DNA of 64,000 bases, taken from the NCBI RefSeq assembly GCF_947500835.1, contig NZ_CANMTQ010000001.1, positions 602,721 to 666,720 on the forward strand, written 5' to 3'. The notes beneath the pieces were generated by a model, which was not told where the DNA came from, did not search any database, and saw nothing but the letters and a program-made list of their open reading frames with translations. The translations under genes and the position numbers were made by a program. Of the stretch, positions 10,672-18,507 are shown one piece after another (within the stretch, counting starts at the first letter, position 1; every line of letters begins with the position of its first letter). The DNA is from an uncultured Halomonas sp. Lineage in GTDB: Bacteria > Pseudomonadota > Gammaproteobacteria > Pseudomonadales > Halomonadaceae.

Positions 10672-10774
10672 GGAGTAATTCTATTTTTTATATCGATACG
10701 TTAATAACAATGAATTTTATAGAATCTAAACCGATCGATATGATACCGGCAATCCAAAATTCGTTGCCGGAGTC
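10672..10774 (+). promoter_or_regulatory. Divergent control region of the LysR gene and dabBA, with leader hairpin
   Basis: AT-rich gap of 103 bases. ATTCTAT (from about 10679) is inverted as ATAGAAT (about 10719), and ATATCGAT (about 10690) is inverted as ATCGATAT (about 10734); both are candidate LysR operators. A TATGAT -10-like hexamer (10739-10744) has no good -35, as expected of an activated promoter. Just before dabB, CCGGCAA (10746-10752) pairs perfectly with TTGCCGG (10764-10770). The second arm overlaps the GGAG ribosome-binding site at 10769-10772, so folding could mask it. Confidence 0.5.
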
Positions 10775-12361
10775 ATGATGTCGTCATTTCTCGCCTCTCT
10801 TGTACTGCTGGCGCCCTTGGCGCTCATCACCGTGGCACTTCTTTCTTTCTCCGAACCGGGCCTTAGACCGAACCGGATACTCAAGATGAGCCGCCTGGCC
10901 ACCATCGGCGCCTTTCTGCTTGCCCTGGGCGGGGCCATTCTGGTGGCGCTGGCAGGGGCTCTTACGAGTCCTGTCATCGGTATCGGTGAGCTTGGCTTTT
11001 CCGTGCGCCTGGATGCACTCAGTGGCGTGATGCTGCTGCTGGTCTCTTTCGTCGGGGTGATCGTCGTGCGCTTCAGCCGCCATTATCTCGATGGCGACCC
11101 CCGCCAGGGCGTTTTTCTTGGCCGACTCTGCCTGACCCTGGCCGCCGTGATACTGCTGGTGAGCGCCGGCAACCTGCTGCAGCTGGTCGTTGCCTGGATC
11201 GCCACCAGCCTGGCGCTGCACAGTCTGCTGCTTTTCTATCCCGAGCGACCTGCCGCAGTCGTTGCGGCGCGCAAGAAGTTCATCACCGCCCGTATTGGTG
11301 ATGCCTGTCTCATTGGTGCAGTCATACTGTTGTTCCAGTGCTTCGGCACCTTGGATATTGCCGACATTCTGACCCAGGCGCGTAATACCCAGGATGGCAT
11401 GAGGCCGCCGGGGATTGCGCTCGCGACGCTGCTGATCGCCATCGCCGCCCTGCTCAAGTCGGCTCAATTCCCGACTCACGGTTGGCTACCCGAAGTCATG
11501 GAGACACCGACACCGGTCTCGGCCCTGCTACACGCCGGGATCATCAACGCGGGAGGATTCCTCGTCATCCGTTTCGCCGACGTGATGCTGCTCTCCATGC
11601 CATCGCTGCATTTCATCGCCATTGTCGGCGGTTTCACCGCCCTCTTCGGGGGCGTGGTCATGCTGACCCAGCCCAGCGTAAAGGTCTCTCTCGCCTGGTC
11701 GACGGTGGCCCAGATGGGCTTCATGCTCCTGCAGTGCGGGCTGGGCGCTTTCTCGATGGCCGTGCTGCACATCGTCGCTCACTCGCTCTACAAGGCCCAT
11801 GCCTTCCTTTCCTCTGGCAGCGTCATCGATATCGCCAAGACCGCCTGGACACCGGATCTGAAAGCCCGGCCATCCATGGGTCTTCTCTTCTTGAGCCTGG
11901 CGCTGGCCCTGGGACTCTATGCCGGCATCGGCGGCTTGTTCAGCGCCCTCGTCGATGAGGCTTTCACCGTTCTGGCGTTGGGAATGATCCTCATCATGGG
12001 GCTGACGCTGCTGATCGCCCAATCGATGCAGGGCGAAACCCAGATGGAGGTCGTTGGTCGCATCCTCGTTGCGGCAGCCTTCGCAACGGGGATCTATTTC
12101 ATTCTACAAGCCTTCGCGGCGTGGCTACTGTCATCCACCCTGCCTCCCATTCCGACACCGGATATCGCCGGATTCGCCATCATGGTATTGGCGGTTGTCT
12201 CTTTTGCTGCGGTGACCGTGCTGCAAGTCCTGGCGCCGGTGTGGCTGGACTCGCCCACCTGGCGAGCCGCTCGGGTTCACATCGCCAATGGCCTGTACGC
12301 CAACACTCTATTCAATCGTATCGTCAGCACGCGCAAGCTGCTGTCGCGCAATCCGTCCTGA
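10775..12361 (+). CDS. dabB: DabB, membrane subunit of the DAB inorganic-carbon transporter
   Basis: A 528-residue polytopic membrane protein of the NuoL/MrpA/MrpD proton-conducting family. LKSAQFPTHGWLPEVMETPTPVSALLHAGIINAGG (about residues 229-263) is the family core with its conserved lysine. It is shorter than NuoL (about 610) and matches DabB, which couples cation flow to the cytoplasmic carbonic-anhydrase-like subunit DabA to accumulate bicarbonate. Two adjacent ATGs occur at 10775 and 10778; GGAG spacing (5 versus 2 bases) favours 10778. The TGA overlaps the dabA ATG by one base. It would be called an NADH dehydrogenase subunit in isolation, but no other nuo gene is present. Confidence 0.88.
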   Translation: MMSSFLASLVLLAPLALITVALLSFSEPGLRPNRILKMSRLATIGAFLLALGGAILVALAGALTSPVIGIGELGFSVRLDALSGVMLLLVSFVGVIVVRFSRHYLDGDPRQGVFLGRLCLTLAAVILLVSAGNLLQLVVAWIATSLALHSLLLFYPERPAAVVAARKKFITARIGDACLIGAVILLFQCFGTLDIADILTQARNTQDGMRPPGIALATLLIAIAALLKSAQFPTHGWLPEVMETPTPVSALLHAGIINAGGFLVIRFADVMLLSMPSLHFIAIVGGFTALFGGVVMLTQPSVKVSLAWSTVAQMGFMLLQCGLGAFSMAVLHIVAHSLYKAHAFLSSGSVIDIAKTAWTPDLKARPSMGLLFLSLALALGLYAGIGGLFSALVDEAFTVLALGMILIMGLTLLIAQSMQGETQMEVVGRILVAAAFATGIYFILQAFAAWLLSSTLPPIPTPDIAGFAIMVLAVVSFAAVTVLQVLAPVWLDSPTWRAARVHIANGLYANTLFNRIVSTRKLLSRNPS

Positions 12362-14889
12362 TGGAGACCGCACACGTGAACACCTATACGGCCACCCCAG
12401 AGACGGACAAGAAGGCGCCCATGACTGTTTCTTCTCATCCCGGCAATACCGATATTCTGACTGCGGCCCAGGATGCCACTCGCAGGATCGCCCCGCTCTG
12501 GCCCTTGAAGCATTTTGTGGCGGTGAATCCGTTTCTCGGCCTGACGGAGCAGCACTTCATCGATGCGGCCCAAGTGATGGGACGCACCGCCGGCGCGCGC
12601 ATGACCATGCCACGCGCTTTCTATGCCGAGGCCATTGCGAGCGGCCGGATCACCGAGGCGGATCTCACCGCGGCGCTGGCTGATACCGGGTCAGCGGCAA
12701 CGCTACCCAAGGACCACGCCGCCTTGACGATGCTGGCCCAGCAAGCCGAGCCGGAACGTCCGGATATCATTGCCACCGTGGCGGATGTGGTCACCCGAGT
12801 GACCGAACGGGATTGGACAGGATTCGTCACCCAGCGCCTATCGAACTGGGCGGCGAGTTATTTCGATGAGGGGCAGGTAGCCTGGCGTTCGCCCTGGCGG
12901 GATCTGTCCCCCTATGCGGCCTGGCGCGCGGAGACCCTGATCGATCGCACACCGGAACTGATGGGCCTGAGCGGCTTTCGGCAGATCGTCGCCGGCTTGC
13001 CAGAGACAGCGGACGACATGCTCATCGAGGGCGCTTCACGACTTGGCTTGGATGACGCGGGGCTGGAGCTCTGGTTCCATCGGCTGCTCATGAGCATTGG
13101 CGGCTGGGCCAGCTATGCTCGCTACCGGGTCTGGGAGAGTGAACTCAACGGCGGCTCGGACACCACCCTCATCGAACTCCTGGCAATTCGTTTGGCCTGG
13201 GACACGGCGCTTCTCGAGGCGCAAGGCCACGATCCGAACGTGCTGGCCGCCTGGACTCAAGCTCGTGACAGCCTGTCCAAAAACATGAGGGATGAGGAAT
13301 CGGCGTTTGCGGTCGATGGCGTGCTGCAGCTTGCCTATGAAAAAGCCTGGCAGCGTACGCTGCTCGATAAACTGGACGGCCCCACGGCGCAAGATGATCT
13401 GCAGCGTCACGCTGTGCAGGCGGTTTTTTGCATCGACGTGCGCTCCGAGGTCTTTCGTCGTGCTTTTGAGGGCGTATCGCCGACGATCGAAACCCATGGC
13501 TTCGCGGGGTTCTTTGGTTTTCCCATCGAATATGTACCCCTGGGTCATGAACGCGGAGGCGCTCAATGCCCGGTGCTGCTGACACCGAAATTCACCGTTT
13601 GCGAAACCGTCCAGGCCGCGGGCGAGAATGAAGAGAAGGCGCTGCTCGGGCTCCGATTGATCCGCAGGCGTACGGCGAATGCCTGGAAATCCTTCAAGAT
13701 GGCCGCGGTCTCGTCCTTCGCCTTCGTCGAGACAATGGGATGGACCTATATCGGCAAGCTCGCCACGGATGCTTTCGGCCTCACTCGCACGGTGCCCCAT
13801 CCGGCGATCGATGGTATCGATGCGCATGTCCAGACTCGACTCGGCCCAAGGCTCGCCCCCCAGGAAATCGACGGACGACACACTGGATTCAGTGAGGAGA
13901 CACGGCTCGACATGGCGACGGCGGTGCTCAAGGCCATGTCGATGCAGCAAGGCTTTGCCCGCTTCGTGCTGCTGGCAGGTCATGGTTCAACGACGGTCAA
14001 TAATCCCCACGCCACCGGGCTCGATTGCGGCGCCTGCGGCGGCCATACCGGTGAGGCCAACGCCCGAGTCGCAGCGGCCATCCTGAACGACCCCAAGGTG
14101 CGTGCGGGGCTGGTGGGCCGCGGCATCACGATCCCCGAAGACACGGTTTTCCTGGGTTGCTTGCACGACACCACCACGGATGAGGTGACGATCTTCGATG
14201 AACAGGCGATACCGGCAAGCCACGCTCAGGATCTCGCCCGGCTCAAGCAATGGCTGGAGATGGCAGCACAGCGAGCACGAGCGGAGCGTGCGGTGTTGTT
14301 CAACCTTGATGAGAGTGTGGAAACCGATCGGCAAGTGATTGCTCGCAGCCGCGACTGGAGCCAGGTACGCCCGGAATGGGGCCTTGCCAGTTGCGCCGCC
14401 TTCATCGCCGCCCCTCGCAGCCGAACCGCAGACTGCGATCTGGGCGGCCGCGCCTTTTTGCACTCCTACGATTGGCGACAGGACGAAGACTTTAGCGTGC
14501 TCGAATTGATCATGACCGCCCCGATGGTCGTGGCGAGCTGGATAAGCCTGCAGTATTACGGCTCGACCGTGGACAACCGAGCTTTTGGCAGTGGCAACAA
14601 GGTATTGCACAACGTAGTCGGCACCTTGGGCGTGCTCGAGGGCAATGGCGGCGATCTGAGGGTAGGTCTGCCCTGGCAGTCGGTGCACGACGGCTCACGC
14701 CTGATTCACGAGCCGCTGCGCCTGTCGGTATGCATTGCAGCACCGATTGAGGCGATCAACGCGGTCATCGCCAAGCACGACAGCGTTCGCCAGCTCGTCG
14801 ACAACGGCTGGCTGCATCTGTTCGCGCTAGGCGATCCCGGCGACGCCATATCCCGTTACACCGGGTCGTTGACCTGGAAGACGGCTTAA
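12361..14889 (+). CDS. dabA: DabA (DUF2309), zinc subunit of the DAB inorganic-carbon transporter
   Basis: Soluble, membrane-associated partner of DabB, about 842 residues. It has a beta-carbonic-anhydrase-like zinc site and is thought to hydrate CO2 vectorially. The expected ligands are visible: Cys357 and Asp359 in FCIDVRSE, His541 in LAGHGST and Cys556 in LDCGACGG. The His-Cys spacing of 15 equals that reported for the Halothiobacillus protein (H524/C539). ATG 12361 overlaps the dabB stop (TGATG), but GTG 12376 follows a GGAG and ATG 12421 begins the conserved part, so the start is uncertain. The stop codon interlocks with that of convergent coq7. Confidence 0.9.
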   Translation: METAHVNTYTATPETDKKAPMTVSSHPGNTDILTAAQDATRRIAPLWPLKHFVAVNPFLGLTEQHFIDAAQVMGRTAGARMTMPRAFYAEAIASGRITEADLTAALADTGSAATLPKDHAALTMLAQQAEPERPDIIATVADVVTRVTERDWTGFVTQRLSNWAASYFDEGQVAWRSPWRDLSPYAAWRAETLIDRTPELMGLSGFRQIVAGLPETADDMLIEGASRLGLDDAGLELWFHRLLMSIGGWASYARYRVWESELNGGSDTTLIELLAIRLAWDTALLEAQGHDPNVLAAWTQARDSLSKNMRDEESAFAVDGVLQLAYEKAWQRTLLDKLDGPTAQDDLQRHAVQAVFCIDVRSEVFRRAFEGVSPTIETHGFAGFFGFPIEYVPLGHERGGAQCPVLLTPKFTVCETVQAAGENEEKALLGLRLIRRRTANAWKSFKMAAVSSFAFVETMGWTYIGKLATDAFGLTRTVPHPAIDGIDAHVQTRLGPRLAPQEIDGRHTGFSEETRLDMATAVLKAMSMQQGFARFVLLAGHGSTTVNNPHATGLDCGACGGHTGEANARVAAAILNDPKVRAGLVGRGITIPEDTVFLGCLHDTTTDEVTIFDEQAIPASHAQDLARLKQWLEMAAQRARAERAVLFNLDESVETDRQVIARSRDWSQVRPEWGLASCAAFIAAPRSRTADCDLGGRAFLHSYDWRQDEDFSVLELIMTAPMVVASWISLQYYGSTVDNRAFGSGNKVLHNVVGTLGVLEGNGGDLRVGLPWQSVHDGSRLIHEPLRLSVCIAAPIEAINAVIAKHDSVRQLVDNGWLHLFALGDPGDAISRYTGSLTWKTA

Positions 14890-15527
14890 AGACGAGAGAC
14901 GCTGGACGTCATCACCTTCGACATCAATCGCATGCCGAGCTTGACCGGCAAGGGGAAGCGGCTGCCGCCGGCTTCAAGCGCCCAATGCTCGTGATGCGCC
15001 TCGTCAATGCGCATCTGTTCGAGAATGGCGCGGGAGCGCCGATCGCCGCTGGGCAGCCGATCCAGATGGCTATCGAGATGCCGTCCCACCTGCTCCTCCG
15101 TCGCCGCGACGAAACCCAGGCTGATGTTGTCGCCCACCGCGCCGGCCAGCGCACCCATGCCGAATGAAGAAGCATAAAACAGCGGATTGAGATAGCTGGT
15201 ACGGCCATCGAGTTCCTTGAGCCGCGCATCGCACCAGGCCAGATGATCGACTTCTTCTCGGGCGGCCTTCTCCATCTGTGTCCGGGTATCCGCCAGCTTG
15301 GCGGTCAGCCCCTGGCCTTGATAGAGCGCCTGGGCACAGACCTCGCCGGTATGATTGACGCGCATCAGGCTCTCGGCCTGGGTGCGCTCGCTTTCGCTCA
15401 TCTCGATGTCCTGATGACCCACGGCCGGCGACGGGCGAGACGACTGAGCGGCATGTGGCACCAGCGTGCGCAGGATGGTGTCGAACTGATGAATCAGATT
15501 GTCGGTACGGCTGAGCTTACGATCCAT
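14886..15527 (-). CDS. coq7: Coq7-type 2-polyprenyl-3-methyl-6-methoxy-1,4-benzoquinone hydroxylase
   Basis: Di-iron hydroxylase for the penultimate oxygenation of ubiquinone synthesis, replacing UbiF in many gammaproteobacteria. The 213-residue product holds the ferritin-like ligands: Glu in VNHTGEVCAQ, EEVDH, a central Glu in ATEEQVGRH, and DEAHH near the C-terminus. ATG 15527 has GGGAG seven bases ahead and gives the normal length; the frame runs 35 codons further upstream without similarity to the family. Its TAA (complement of 14886-14888) overlaps the dabA TAA, leaving no room for a conventional terminator between the convergent genes. Confidence 0.93.
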   Translation of the reverse strand: MDRKLSRTDNLIHQFDTILRTLVPHAAQSSRPSPAVGHQDIEMSESERTQAESLMRVNHTGEVCAQALYQGQGLTAKLADTRTQMEKAAREEVDHLAWCDARLKELDGRTSYLNPLFYASSFGMGALAGAVGDNISLGFVAATEEQVGRHLDSHLDRLPSGDRRSRAILEQMRIDEAHHEHWALEAGGSRFPLPVKLGMRLMSKVMTSSVSRL

Positions 15528-15843
15528 GATGAACTCCCGGGAAGTACGTTGCTCATTGTAGACGAGCATTGCGGGGAGCAGAAGCCAGGGTTGGTCTTGA
15601 GCGAGTGCGTTCGGACTGACACGGCGCTTCAACTCGACGCATACTAACCAAATTTAGGAATGTTACTAAAAAAACCAAAAAATAATGTTTTTTGGTAAAA
15701 ATAACGATAAAAGCCTCTCAATTTTTGGTTAACTTACTACATTTAACAAATGCATTCTTAGCCATTCTTACGCTAGTCTTGATTAACAGTGTTCACCATT
15801 CAGCCAAGGCTGGCTCGACTCCCAACAACAACGAGAGGACACA
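15528..15843 (+). promoter_or_regulatory. AT-rich divergent region between coq7 and pgi
   Basis: This 316-base stretch holds no convincing gene. From about 15650 to 15790 the base composition falls well below the surrounding GC. A perfect AT-rich palindrome lies inside: ACCAAAAAA (15674-15682), a 5-base loop, TTTTTTGGT (15688-15696). It could be an operator for either gene, or a terminator-like hairpin. The stretch should contain promoters for pgi (plus) and coq7 (minus), but I cannot fix the hexamers. Confidence 0.45.
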
Positions 15844-17508
15844 ATGTTCCAACTCACCCGCAGCGTCACTTGGCAGGCCCTTGAGCGCTTGCGCGATGCA
15901 ACCGCCAATGACCGCATCAGCAACTATTTTGCCAGTGATCCCCAGCGCTTCGACAAGATGAGCCTGCGGGTCGGCGGGCTTTTCCTCGACTACTCTAAGC
16001 ACCTGATCTCCGACGCTGTGCTGGCCAAGCTGCTGGAGCTGGCGGATCACTCGGCGCTGGTGCAGCGCCGGGCCCAGATGTTCTCCGGGGACATCATCAA
16101 CGTCACCGAGGATCGGCCGGTGCTGCATACCGCCCTGCGCCACCTCGGCGACGATCCCGTGCAGGTCGATGGCAAGGACGTCATGCCGGAGATTCATCAG
16201 ACCCGCGAACAGATCAAACGCTTCTCCGAGGCGGTGCGCAGTGGCGAATGGCGCGGCCATAGCGGCAAGCGTATCAAGGATGTGGTCAACATCGGTATCG
16301 GCGGCTCGGACCTGGGACCCAATATGGCCTGCCGGGCACTGCTCAAGTATCGACACACGGAACTCAATTTTCATTTCGTTTCCAACGTCGACGGCGCCCA
16401 TATCCAGAAGGTGCTCAAGCGCCTCGATCCGGCGACGACGCTGTTCATCGTCTCGACCAAGACCTTCTCCACCCAGGAAACGCTGCTCAACGCCAATACC
16501 GCTCGGCGCTGGTTCCTCGACAACGCCGGCGACGGCGCCGACGTGGGCGCCCATTTCATCGCCGCCTCCACCAATCGCAAAGCAGCCATGGATTTCGGCA
16601 TCCGCGAGGAGAACGTCTTCGAATTCTGGGCCTGGGTCGGCGGGCGTTACTCCATGTGGTCCTCCATCGGCCTACCCATCGCCCTGTCGATCGGTTTCGA
16701 AGGCTTCATGGAACTGCTCGAAGGTGCTTACGCCATGGACCGTCACTTCATCGAGGCCCCCAACGACCAAAATATGCCGGTATTGATGGCGCTGATCGGC
16801 ATCTGGTATATCAACTTTCAGGGGGCCGAGACCCAGGCCATCGTGCCTTATGATCAGGCCCTGCATCAGTTGCCGGCCTTCCTGCAGCAGCTCGACATGG
16901 AGTCCAACGGCAAGTCGGTGAACATCTTCGGCCAGACGGTCGACTACAAGACCGGCCCCATCGTCTGGGGCGAAACCGGCTCTAACGGCCAGCACGCCTT
17001 TTTCCAGTTGCTGCACCAGGGCACGCGCTACGTCCCCATCGACTTCATCGCCTCGTTGAAGCCCGAGCCCGGCATGGAGGAACACCACTTCGCCTTGCTG
17101 ACCAATATGCTTGCCCAGGCCAACGCCTTTATGGAGGGCAGCCAGGGAGAAAGCCAGAAACACGGCCAGCTCGATCACTACAGCTGCCCAGGCAACCGCC
17201 CGTCGAGCACTTTGTTGCTGGACGAGCTGACACCTCGCAACCTAGGCGCTCTGATCGCTCTTTACGAGCACAAGGTGTTCGTGCAGGGGGTGATCTGGAA
17301 CATCAACTCCTTCGATCAGTGGGGCGTGCAGCTAGGCAAGCGCATCGCCGGCGAGATCAGCGAGCGTATCGATGCCCATACCCAGGACTTCGATGCCTCG
17401 ACCCAAGGGTTGCTCGCCTTGGTACGCGAGCACTTCGACGCTCACAAGGCGTCAGCGACTCAGGCGACGAAAACGCCAAGCAAGCCAGACAAGGACAAAG
17501 ACTCATGA
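15844..17508 (+). CDS. pgi: Pgi, glucose-6-phosphate isomerase
   Basis: Interconverts fructose-6-phosphate and glucose-6-phosphate. The 554-residue protein has the SIS-fold blocks in order: NIGIGGSDLGPNMA (about residues 148-161), the catalytic region GGRYSMWSSIGLP (about 268-280), ESNGKSV and GETGSNGQHAFFQLLHQGT (about 376-394). The length is normal, with a C-terminal lysine-rich tail. The next gene, a fructokinase, starts inside the stop codon (ATGA), so fructose phosphorylation and isomerisation are translationally linked. This suits feeding fructose, the product of the nearby polyol operon, toward glucose-6-phosphate and Entner-Doudoroff. Confidence 0.97.
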   Translation: MFQLTRSVTWQALERLRDATANDRISNYFASDPQRFDKMSLRVGGLFLDYSKHLISDAVLAKLLELADHSALVQRRAQMFSGDIINVTEDRPVLHTALRHLGDDPVQVDGKDVMPEIHQTREQIKRFSEAVRSGEWRGHSGKRIKDVVNIGIGGSDLGPNMACRALLKYRHTELNFHFVSNVDGAHIQKVLKRLDPATTLFIVSTKTFSTQETLLNANTARRWFLDNAGDGADVGAHFIAASTNRKAAMDFGIREENVFEFWAWVGGRYSMWSSIGLPIALSIGFEGFMELLEGAYAMDRHFIEAPNDQNMPVLMALIGIWYINFQGAETQAIVPYDQALHQLPAFLQQLDMESNGKSVNIFGQTVDYKTGPIVWGETGSNGQHAFFQLLHQGTRYVPIDFIASLKPEPGMEEHHFALLTNMLAQANAFMEGSQGESQKHGQLDHYSCPGNRPSSTLLLDELTPRNLGALIALYEHKVFVQGVIWNINSFDQWGVQLGKRIAGEISERIDAHTQDFDASTQGLLALVREHFDAHKASATQATKTPSKPDKDKDS

Positions 17509-18467
17509 CCTCGATCATCGCCTTTGGCGAAGCGCTCGTCGACATGCTCTCCAGCCGCTTAGGTGACGACACCCAAGCGGGAGCGGAAACCTTCACCCCC
17601 TATGCCGGCGGCGCGCCCGCCAACGTGGCCGTAGCCTGCGCCCGCCTGGGGGTGCCCAGTCGCTTTCTGGGCATGCTCGGCGCGGATCACTTCGGCGACT
17701 TCCTGGCTCGGGAGCTCGCCGCCCACGGGGTCGACACCTCGGGCGTGGTGAGGACGAACGATGCTCGCACGGCGCTCGCCTTCGTCTCTCGGGACGCGGA
17801 CGGCGAACGTACCTTCGACTTCTATCGCCCACCGGCAGCGGATCTGCTCTACCGCATCGAGCACCTGCCCGCCGGGGTCTTCGACACGCCGGCCATCCTG
17901 CATCTGTGCAGCAACAGCCTGACCGAGGCCGCCATCGCCGACACCACCCTTAGCCTGGCCGGGATGGCGCAGCGGGCTGGCTGCCTGGTCAGTGTCGATG
18001 CCAACCTGCGCCATAATCTATGGGCCAATAAACGCACCGACACCGCCTTGGTGACACGCCTGCTGGACCACGCCCATCTCATCAAACTCTCCCGGGATGA
18101 GCTCGATTATCTGCGCGGCGATCACCCCGAAGACGCCTGGCTATCCGAACGCCTGGCCGCGGGGGTGCGTCTTATCGTGATCACCGACGGCGCCAACGAG
18201 ATCGAGGCGCGTGGCGCTGAGCTGGCCTTTCAGGTCACGCCTCCTGCCGTAAAGGCCGTGGATACTACGGCGGGCGGTGACGCCTTTATCGGCGGCTTGC
18301 TGGCGATGCTCGCCGAAGGTGATCTCGCGAGCGACTGGCATGGCGACGAATCGCGCTTGCGGCAAGCGTTAGAAACCGCCTGCCGCTGCGGCGCCCATGC
18401 AGTGACCCGCCCCGGCGCCTACGCCGCCCTGCCGACGCGGGACGACCTCGAGGCCCTGCGGGGCTGA
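17505..18467 (+). CDS. PfkB-family fructokinase
   Basis: Ribokinase/PfkB-family sugar kinase of 320 residues. It has the N-terminal FGEALVDML, the substrate loop YAGGAPANVAVACARLG (PfkB signature 1) near residue 30 and the ATP/anion-hole motif DTTAGGDAFIGG (signature 2) near residue 250, whose Asp is the catalytic base. FGEALVD and GGAPANVA fit bacterial fructokinases rather than KDG kinase or ribokinase. ATG 17505 overlaps the pgi stop. It converges with the polyol operon, whose sorbitol and mannitol dehydrogenases yield fructose, supporting fructose as substrate. The MtlZ fructokinase of P. fluorescens plays this part inside its mannitol operon. Confidence 0.87.
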   Translation: MTSIIAFGEALVDMLSSRLGDDTQAGAETFTPYAGGAPANVAVACARLGVPSRFLGMLGADHFGDFLARELAAHGVDTSGVVRTNDARTALAFVSRDADGERTFDFYRPPAADLLYRIEHLPAGVFDTPAILHLCSNSLTEAAIADTTLSLAGMAQRAGCLVSVDANLRHNLWANKRTDTALVTRLLDHAHLIKLSRDELDYLRGDHPEDAWLSERLAAGVRLIVITDGANEIEARGAELAFQVTPPAVKAVDTTAGGDAFIGGLLAMLAEGDLASDWHGDESRLRQALETACRCGAHAVTRPGAYAALPTRDDLEALRG

Positions 18468-18473
18468 CAGCCA

Positions 18474-18504
18474 CGCCTCATGACGGTGCAACCGTCATGA
18501 GGCG
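18474..18504. terminator. Hairpin between the convergent fructokinase and xylulokinase genes
   Basis: Perfect 14-base-pair stem (CGCCTCATGACGGT at 18474-18487 against 18491-18504) with a 3-base loop, filling the 40-base gap between two convergent stops. Only CTTT follows on the plus strand, so it resembles a bidirectional terminator with a poor U-tract. Confidence 0.7.
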
Positions 18505-18507
18505 CTT

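Noticed and set aside
10775..12361. Annotation of dabB as NADH-quinone oxidoreductase subunit L
   Set aside because: Shorter than NuoL, no other nuo genes, and directly coupled to DabA.
15733..15760. Possible HexR-type operator ahead of pgi
   Set aside because: Only one half-site (TGTAGTAA on the minus strand) agrees; the other half departs from the consensus at several positions.
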